A stretch of DNA of 64,000 bases, taken from assembly GCF_047511655.1 (NCBI RefSeq), contig NC_133389.1:40221295-40285294 (forward strand). The letters run 5' to 3'. This DNA is from Castor canadensis. Lineage: Eukaryota; Chordata; Mammalia; Rodentia; Castoridae. A program made the position numbers and the translations under genes. Each line of letters begins with the position of its first letter. Position 1 is the first letter of the stretch. The notes below the pieces were generated by a model that saw only the letters and a list, made by a program, of their open reading frames with translations, had not been told where the DNA came from and did no database searches. This document shows, one piece after another, positions 52,001 to 61,000 of the stretch.

Positions 52001-55000
52001 ACATCTCAGTGAGGGTAGGACAGAAACCACGTAGACAGAGAAGTAAGAATTTCTATTTCTTCCATTAAATTATTTTGTTATTCAAAAGAATGAAGTAATT
52101 TTTCCACATTAAGTAGCTTCTTAAGCTGCAGATTCTGCAAATATCCTTTACAAAAGTCAAGTCTCTGATGGGTCTATTCCAGTCATGGATCTGGATGTGT
52201 GAGTGGATCCCAGGTGGAAGGCAGACATGGCCGGCAGCCTGCAGAGCGGGGCTGGAATGGAACTCCCAGAAGCATCCACACAGAATCTGCTTAATTTAGC
52301 CCCTTTTTAAGAAGGAAGAAAATGGCACTAATTTTGGTAAAAGTTTCTGAGAAAAGGCATTTGAACTCTATAAGAAGTATTTGCTGGGTGCTGGTGGTTC
52401 ATGTCTGTAATCCTAGCTACTCAGGAGGCAGACATCATGAGGATCATGGTTTGAAGCCAACCCTGGGCAAATAATTTGGGAGACTCTATCTCGAAAAAAT
52501 TATTCACAAAAAAGGGCTGGTAGAGTGGCTCAAGGTGAAGGCCCTGAGTTCAAGCCTCAGTATCACAAAAAAAAAAAGAGTTATAAATAAACCTAAATGT
52601 ACTAGGCACCCAGACTGATGGATTAAAAAATGTAATTCTTTCTAGTTAAAAGTGCCTTGTGAAAGATCAGTACATTTGCATGAGGGAATACCTTTGAATT
52701 AAATTTTGTGTTGCCTGCTACATGAATATACTTGAGTACCTGACACATTCAAAGCATGGTGCTAAGCCGGTCTGATGGGGGAAGCCTACAAGAACTTGCA
52801 TGTTATACTACAGGAATAGTGGGAGCAAATACACTCTTCATACAAGGTCAGTGGTTCTGGCTCTCTGACTCTAAGAAGTGCACTGATACTAGGGGTTGAG
52901 TCAGATGACCTTCTATGGTGCCTTTCAACTCAAATATTCTATAATGGCAGACTAGACAAGAATAGGCTTTTCTGTTAATTTGGAGAACATGAAGATCTGA
53001 TGCCTACTTTTTAAAAGATCTGTATGTAAAGTTATTAGGAAGGAAGATAAAGGAAAATCAGATTTTCTTTTATAGGTTAGATGCAAAATTTTAATTGTAG
53101 AAACCTGTGATGTTTATGTGTTGTTTTGTTGAGTATTTTTAACATAAACACATTGCTGATAGTGCAAATAACTCAAAAGAGCCGAGTTAAAAATTTTTCC
53201 CGTGAGATTTGTTTCTGATCTAAGCAACACTGTGTCTTTTCCTCTAAGTCTAATAAAAGGATAAAATACACACTTCTCTCCAAACTACCCAAATCTCAGC
53301 AATTATGTGTGTGATAAAAACAAAAACAAGAAAATAGACGTCAGCAGCTATTGGGGCTCAGGACCATCTTCTGGCTGAATGCTGTTAGACTACAGATCTC
53401 AGATGCTATGTTTCCTGGGTTGACATGGGCACCCTCTCTTACCTGAGGAGCCGGAGTTCTGCCAGCAGGGTGGGGTTCTGCTGTGCCTTCTCTGGTGTGG
53501 GTTGAGAAGCTTGTTCATGCTCTAGCCGCAGCCTCTGGATCTCCTGTAAGATTTCTCTTGGGAGAGAGGAAGAAAGTGAGAAACCAGGGCTGGCTAACTG
53601 CCAGGACACTAACATATGAAGACATCAGGCCCAGCAGAACAGAGAGAGAAGGCATCATCCCATGTTTGGGAGCAGAACAGAACTTCACTAACTAATGGAC
53701 TCTGTTCTTAGGAGGCTTTGACTTGAGGCTAGGCAAATGCTGCAGGTGAGGGGAGGGATGACTTCATCTCCAGCACATCCAAACTACGAATGCTCTGCAG
53801 TGTCACTTAGTGTTATCACCAGACCTATCGGCTCTCCAGCAAGTAATATGGTACTGTGGTAATGTGTCCAATTTTCATGAGCACTCTGCTTAAGATACAA
53901 AGATATACCTTCCTATTATTTATGATCACACTCTGACACCATAAGTATTCCACAGCTACCAAGTAAGAGGCACTTGGAGGGAAAATAAGGATAAGTGGTG
54001 CTCATTTTACCAAACTAAATAAATAACCTCATTTCCTCATCAAGAATAAAATTCTTCTTACTGAATTTATCAGAGAAATCCAAGTTAGGCAACATTCTTT
54101 CTCCTTTTTCTTAACATCTTTACCCTTAACAATGGATTTCAATGAGGACATCCTTAGAAATGTTTTTAAAAGGATTAACTGAATTGAGCCTGTGACATAG
54201 AGAGTTATTGGTGGGACCTCTGTCATGGGGTGAGATGTGTCAACCTATTATTGATGTTGGGCCTGGGCTGCCTTCCATTTGGGTTAACATTAGGCTGGCC
54301 ATAAATGAGATGTGACTAGCTCAAGGCAAATTATCCCGAAGTGAATCAGAAACCATTAAGCAAGGTTACAAGTCACATATTCTTGGGGGTTGGAGGTATC
54401 AGTCTCCTACTTAAAATGCACAAAGGCCAGTAAGACAGAACTGAATGGAAGGTAAATTTGGTGAGCACAGAGGATAGCATTTCATGTTTTTAAAATGTTT
54501 AATTGACACATAATAAATGTACATCTTTGTGGGGTACAATGTAATAATGTGATACATGGATACAAATATGTAACGAACAAATTAGTATAATTAACATTTC
54601 TTTGTGTTGGGAACCTTTCAACTTCTTTCTGTTGGATAATGGGTCCCAAAATACATGTAGTAAGGGATGAGTTTTAGTGTTTGATAGAACAGTAGGGTAC
54701 TGTGGCATATGTAGGGTACTTATTACATATGTCAAAATAAGTAAAAAAGAAGAATTCAATGGTGTTTTATTGGAAAGGCTGATTTATAGCTACAAGCTTC
54801 ATGAATACACAGAATCAAGAGGCTAATTGTCAGTGAGTCATGACATCTTTCATGAATATAGTGAGAAGGATGGACTGTAATTCAGTGGTTTTCAACCATT
54901 TCTTGTCTCCCTTAGTGTCCATGGATACCCATCTTCCATGTCAGACAATTCAGGGAGTTGTGCAGCTAGAGAAAGATGTGTCCCTGTGTTGCTAGCCTTC

Positions 55001-58000
55001 CTTTCCTTTCTTCAGGCACCTCTACAGGTTTCTAGAGTCCCAGAAATCTCTGCATGAAAATCAATGAATTGGGATTTCCTCTAGTGCCAGCATACTGATG
55101 TTTTGTGCCTCCAGTTAGTTCTCTTTATGGGTTCCAAATACAGAACCATGACAGAGCCATTTAGCCTCAGGAAGGAAAAGACAGAAGTAGTTTTAGTAAG
55201 AAAAAAATGAAATGATACATAACATATATTAACAAAACTTTAGTACTATTTAGTACTAGTACAAGTCTATGATATGCAGACACTGTTATTATCTCTGGTT
55301 CATGAATGAGAAAATCAAGGTACAGACCAGTTAAAAGACTTGTTCAAATTCAACAACAAGTAGGTGATAGAGGTGATTTGAACTAACACTGGCTGGCTCC
55401 AGATCCTGTATATCAGACTGTTTCTTTTCTGGGGCTTACTTTGACTGGTCTGGCCTAGGAGGCCATGAGTAATGTAATATAATTTGAAGAACTCTGTTAT
55501 TCTTAATATTACCCCTAAATGGCTCCTCCAAGTGTTCTAAAAGGAAGCATTATATTCTAAAGATCATCCCTGACATGCTGCTATAATTTTGATCTGGAGT
55601 GTCCCCAAAGTGTCCATGTATGAAAAGTCTTCTCACCAACCTGTAGCAATGTTGAGAATTGATGCAACCTTTAGGAGGCCTCCTCCTTCTCCTTTCTTTC
55701 CCTCTCCCTTGTCCTCTCCCTCTCCCTCTCCCTCTCTCCCTTTTCTCTAAAACACACTATGGCTGCTAGCCAGCAAGGAGCTGTCCAATGGGGACAGCTT
55801 CAAAGCCAGGATTAATAACAATAATATACAACATAGTTTTCATGTGGTAGAAGTAAGAAACCTAAGCCCTTCTTTTCTGCCTAATTCTTCACTGTGCTTC
55901 TCTTTTCTCCCTTTTAATTCTTGCTTCTTATTACTTGTTAAGTTGAGAGGGATCACATATGATACATCTCCTTGGGCAATTCAGCAAAAAGTGGTAGTTT
56001 CACAGGCTACGAAGTCATGAAGTCACATTTATGAAGCTACTTCCATCCTAACTTGCGGTAGGTATTCTTACCTAATTGTCCTGGGACAATTAAGCCAAAA
56101 GTGTTTTAGTAGAAAAAATATGAACATTCCTTTTAATTTTTATCTGTAGAACTTTAGAGAATGTTTTGCTTATTTACCCCAAAATTCTCAGGTCAAATTC
56201 TGTGGGCATGAAATAGTTATCATGTAACCTTCCTTTTCCACTGTAACTTCAAAAGTGACATCAATGTTGAAGAATGGGATTAAGCATTGTGACATTTGGT
56301 GCTGTTTTAGGCACTAGAGAATGTACAAATTGCTCCTATGATGGGCCTTACTCAGCATTGAGTTTGAGATCTGATTCAGCTACTCATTATTTTCTCATTC
56401 AGCATGTATTTACTATTTACAGAGCACACACAGTATGCCAGACGGGTTTGGGGCCCTAGAGGGTCTTTGACATGGCCTTGGTTCTCAAAGAACTTCCACT
56501 TTAGTCAGAGGAAGACAAAGATTAAGCAAGAAGCAAATAGGTAAATAGGATTATTTCAGATAGTGATAAATCACACACACACATGCACACATACAACACA
56601 GGACATAATAGACAGTAGTTGCTGGTGTAGGGAGTAATGGATAGGTTTAGATAGGTAGCTTTAAGGAGGTGACATCTGAAATGAGCTCTGGATGATGGGA
56701 AGGGGCTATCTGGGCTGAAGGAACAACTAGTGAGATGGATGCAACAGAGAAAGAAGCCACATAAGGCTGGAGTGTGATGAGCAAGGGAAGCTGAGTCTGG
56801 GAAGGCAGGAAGGAATTGTGGGAAGAAAGAGCCTGCAGGCCATGATGAGAGGAGGGTTCTAATTAAAGTGTGATGGAAAATCATCAGAGGGTTTGTTCTG
56901 GTAATAACATGATATGATTTATGCTTTAAAAAATGACAGGTGGGATTGGGTGTTGGTGGTAGATAGGAAGTACAATTTTGGAGATATGCTGTGAAGACAG
57001 AATCAACAGAATATGATCAGACATCTCCATGTGCACTCCCTCAGCATGTCCATGTGTTATTCAACATACACACATGGAGGGTTTTCTCATGAGGCATGTG
57101 TAGATCTATTGGTATGAATATCAACATTTCAGAAGCCAGCATTATTGACTAGAGATGTCTTGTCTTAAACACGCAGGTAGGAAACTCCCAGAGACTTTAA
57201 AGCATGACCAGGGGTTATTAATGAGTGCACATGTGGATAAAAAAAAAGCCAGCATGCCCACAAAGCCTTACCTGTTCTTGTTTTCTAGTTCTGCAATCAG
57301 CTGCCTTTGTTGCTTATTTGCATCGATGGTGAAGGAGATGTCAGGAGCACTTCTCTGCTGAGTTGGCTGCTGTAAAATACATAGTTTATATGACTTAATA
57401 TTGTGAACATAGCCTATATGTGTTTGGGAAGATAGAAGTCATGGGATATACAAACAAGGAAGAGGAAACTATTTCTATCAAAACAGAAAAGGGCAAATAC
57501 CTAAAATTAAATTGCCATTCCTTTCCTAACACCTTTCCTTCAGCTCTAGAACATCACCATGCAATAGACAGAACAGAATTCTTTGTCAGCCAAATACAAG
57601 AAACAGGAAACATTATTTTTTCAGCTTTCATATTTGAATCTTTGGGAAGCTATTTCATACTTGCAATGCCATCCTTCCCCATTGTTTTCATTCTCTCAGT
57701 ATAAGTGGATTTACAAATGTTTTACTATTGAGATAACTCTTTACCTAGAATTTTGATTAGATATATCAAAATAGCTGGAAGAGAGGATTTTGAGTGTTGC
57801 CAACAGAAAGAAATGATTGAGTATTTGAGTTAAAGGATATGCTAATTACCCTGATCTGTTCATTATACATGTATCAAAATATCATGCTACTCTACATACA
57901 CATATAATTATGTATCAATTTTAAAAAGTACTTAAAAGTTAAAAATAAATTTATTTAAAAATCATAATTTTGAAGACATTTAATAAGACTTTTTTCTCCT

Positions 58001-61000
58001 TTTGTTTAACATGCTTTTTTGCAGTTCTTTATTCTTATATGTAATTTTACATTGATGGATTCATACAAATGCTTGCTTTTTCGACCTTTATACCACAGCA
58101 GCCCATTATTCTGAATCATGCGAGAAGCTTTAAAACTGATGTATATGTAGCCATAGCTTTCTCCAACTTCACATAATCATACGTATAAATCATATCATAT
58201 CATATTTGTATATATGGCGGTGTATGTATGTATTTATTTGAGGACTTACTTGGGATATTTTATAAAAACTGTGTCAGGCTCAGTACACTTCTCTGTGTAG
58301 TACTTTCTTTGCTTTACATGCATTACAGAAACTCCTCCAAGCTAATTTTTATTGTTTTAATATCACAAATAATCTATCAATGAATGCAAATCTTCTAAAA
58401 ATGGCATCTGGTGCATAAACCAAAACACATGGAGAAACTCAGCCTGTTTTATTTTGTTTCTGTTTTTGAACAGGGTCTTGATATGTAACCCTAGCTGGCC
58501 TCAAACTTGTGATCCTCCTACCTCGGCCTTTATAGTGCTGGGATTACAGGCTTGTACCACTGCACCCAACTAAGCTTGTTTCTTAATGTCCAGAATCCTA
58601 ACTGTAGAAAAAGTTCAGCTTGATAAAGATCTGGCTTTCGTAAAGTTCTTCTATGAATCTTACTTTGCATTTCTTTTCAACAACAAAGTGATCTGTGTTC
58701 CCATTGAAGAATTTTGAGGTTCTGTGTTCTGGATCTTAAATGGCTTTCTGTGGCTAAGCATGGCATACAGTAACTTTATGATCCAAGTTTTTCTTGAGAG
58801 AGAGAAGTTTACCTGAGCCTACTGTGAATTTTAATCAGTGCTTTGCTCTTTGTATTAACTGGTAAGAAATTGTCCAGACAAATAAAGTATTGAGTGGGTG
58901 TAGCAATCTTATAAAAGTATATCTCAAGCTATAATTTATATGTCATAAACTGGATTAATAACTGAAAAGTGAAAAACAGGAAGTAGACTGTCTGTTAGCA
59001 ACTATTTAGTTCTGCTGCTGTAGAAGGAGAAAAATCATAGCTAATACATAAACAGGGGTGGCAGTATGCTAATAAAGCTTTATTTATGAATACTCAAATT
59101 TGACTTTCATGTAATTTTCACTTGTCACAAAATAAGATTCTTGTTTTGATTTTTTTCAAAAAAACTAAAGAATGTCAATACTTCTTAGCTTGTGTTATAC
59201 AAAAATGGGCTGGATTTGACAAGGTGGGTTTGTTGATCCACCAAGGTTTAGAAACCTCTTTTTATTTTATCTTTTAATCAATAGCAGCCAACATAGGAGG
59301 AAAATAATACCAAGCCATAAATAATAACTTTGTCTTTTCTTGAAGATTAAAAATATATAGCATCTAAGTTACTTCCTTTAAAAAATTAGTACTGAGAATT
59401 TAAAGTAGTCAATAAAAATAAAAACTAATTAATGGTAGGTTAGCTCTACATAATAAGCCTTATTGGAAGAAAAAACAAGAAACTCATCTTCCCTGAGTTA
59501 GCTGGTTATTTTACTGTCTTGTAGGAAGCATCTCAGTTTTGAATTTGAATGAAATTTCTCATTTGAATGAAATTTCTCACTTGAATTAAATATTCCTAAG
59601 TTTTAGGCTGTCTCAAATATATTGATTAACTCATTCTTCAATTTAACACATTTTTTAATTCAGCACCTATTATATAACAAATATTGAGAGAAATGCTTCT
59701 TGTCCTCAATAACAAACAATGTAACTATGATTGTTACTATGAGTAAGGTATGCATACTGTTCAAAAGGATCACAGAAGTCATGGCTACAATATTAAAGCA
59801 ACCAAGGAGGGAATATTAAGGTGATGACATTGATCTGACTTATGAAGTGAGAGAGGAGGAAAAGTCTGCTGGATGGATGGACTCCACATTTCTTCATGAT
59901 GTATTTGAAACTGGCTGCACCATAGGGGACAGAATAATGAAGGGTGGAAAAGCAAGATATTATAAGAAATGCAATGATTTGAGTAGAAGAACATAGTGAA
60001 GTAAGATGTAGGAATTTCCATTAGGAAGATACACAAATGGATCTTGTGACATCTTACTAATTATGAGTCTTTAGCTAATCATACCTTTGTTGCAATATGA
60101 TTACAAAGACATTGACAAAGGGAAAAGTTAATACGAAGGACATTTTTTTTGTGGTGGATCCAAAAATATTATATATAAGTAGGTAAGAACACAAATAATC
60201 ACTGTTCTCAAGAAGAAGAAAAGGAACAGAGACTGGAGAAGTTAGTGTATATGCAAATAATAACATGTGCATGCAGATTTAGCACTCCACCAGGGACCAC
60301 TAATTCACTTGTCCCATAGGTCCTGAGAGGTAACCTAAAGTGAAAAAGGGGATCAAGAGTAGGGGTGAGGTTAAATGGTGAACATTTCAAGAAAAGTGAG
60401 AAATCCAGAGTTTTAAGGCAAACCATCTGATTTGTAAATACTGACAGATAATAAAGAACTGAGACCATTGGGAGACCCAAAGAAGACATTTAATACATTT
60501 AATTGGAACACATTTGGTCTGTAGGTTACTGTTTTGTGACTATTTGTTTATGCTGCAGTTTCATATTTTTTTTATCTCATCTGGCTCTAATAACATGTAG
60601 CAGTGACGGTGTAATAATTATAGTTATACTTATTTATAGATGAGGAAACTATGTTTAAAGAAGTGCTTCGTATGAATGAGATCACAGGGAGCTGGGACTT
60701 AGGCTCACATGGCCTGTGTCTTATTAAATTGTACTCTTGTCCATAGAGGCACAAAGGCAAGAAAACTTGGAAAACTTTTGACAGAAGTTTTGTTTTTCCT
60801 TTCCTTTTAAGTGTTTTGAGTGTTTCCTGAGAGGGTTAAAAAAAAGTCTCTTTTTGCCATATTTTTGGTTGGCTTTAATTTTATTCAGCAAGCTTGATTC
60901 TTATTTGTGGAATTTAAGATTTCACATACTCCAAGATATCTGTTTTACCATATCTAATTTTGGAGCTATGATTAATGCACTTTTAGCTTGCCCCATATCC

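Larger units (their letters stand above)
48457..53442 (-). other. DTNA: DTNA intron
   Basis: About 5.0 kb. Contains an L1 3' scrap (50,085), a B1-like SINE (50,563), a composite SINE (52,384) and an L3/CR1-like tail (52,860). 48,600-50,050 and 50,700-52,380 show no recognised feature beyond chance open frames. Confidence 0.7.
53557..57271 (-). other. DTNA: DTNA intron
   Basis: About 3.7 kb. Contains an old L1 3' end (54,484), a MIR-like piece (55,262), an LTR-like remnant with a CT-rich run (55,575-55,800) and an ancient repeat (56,395-56,990). Confidence 0.7.
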
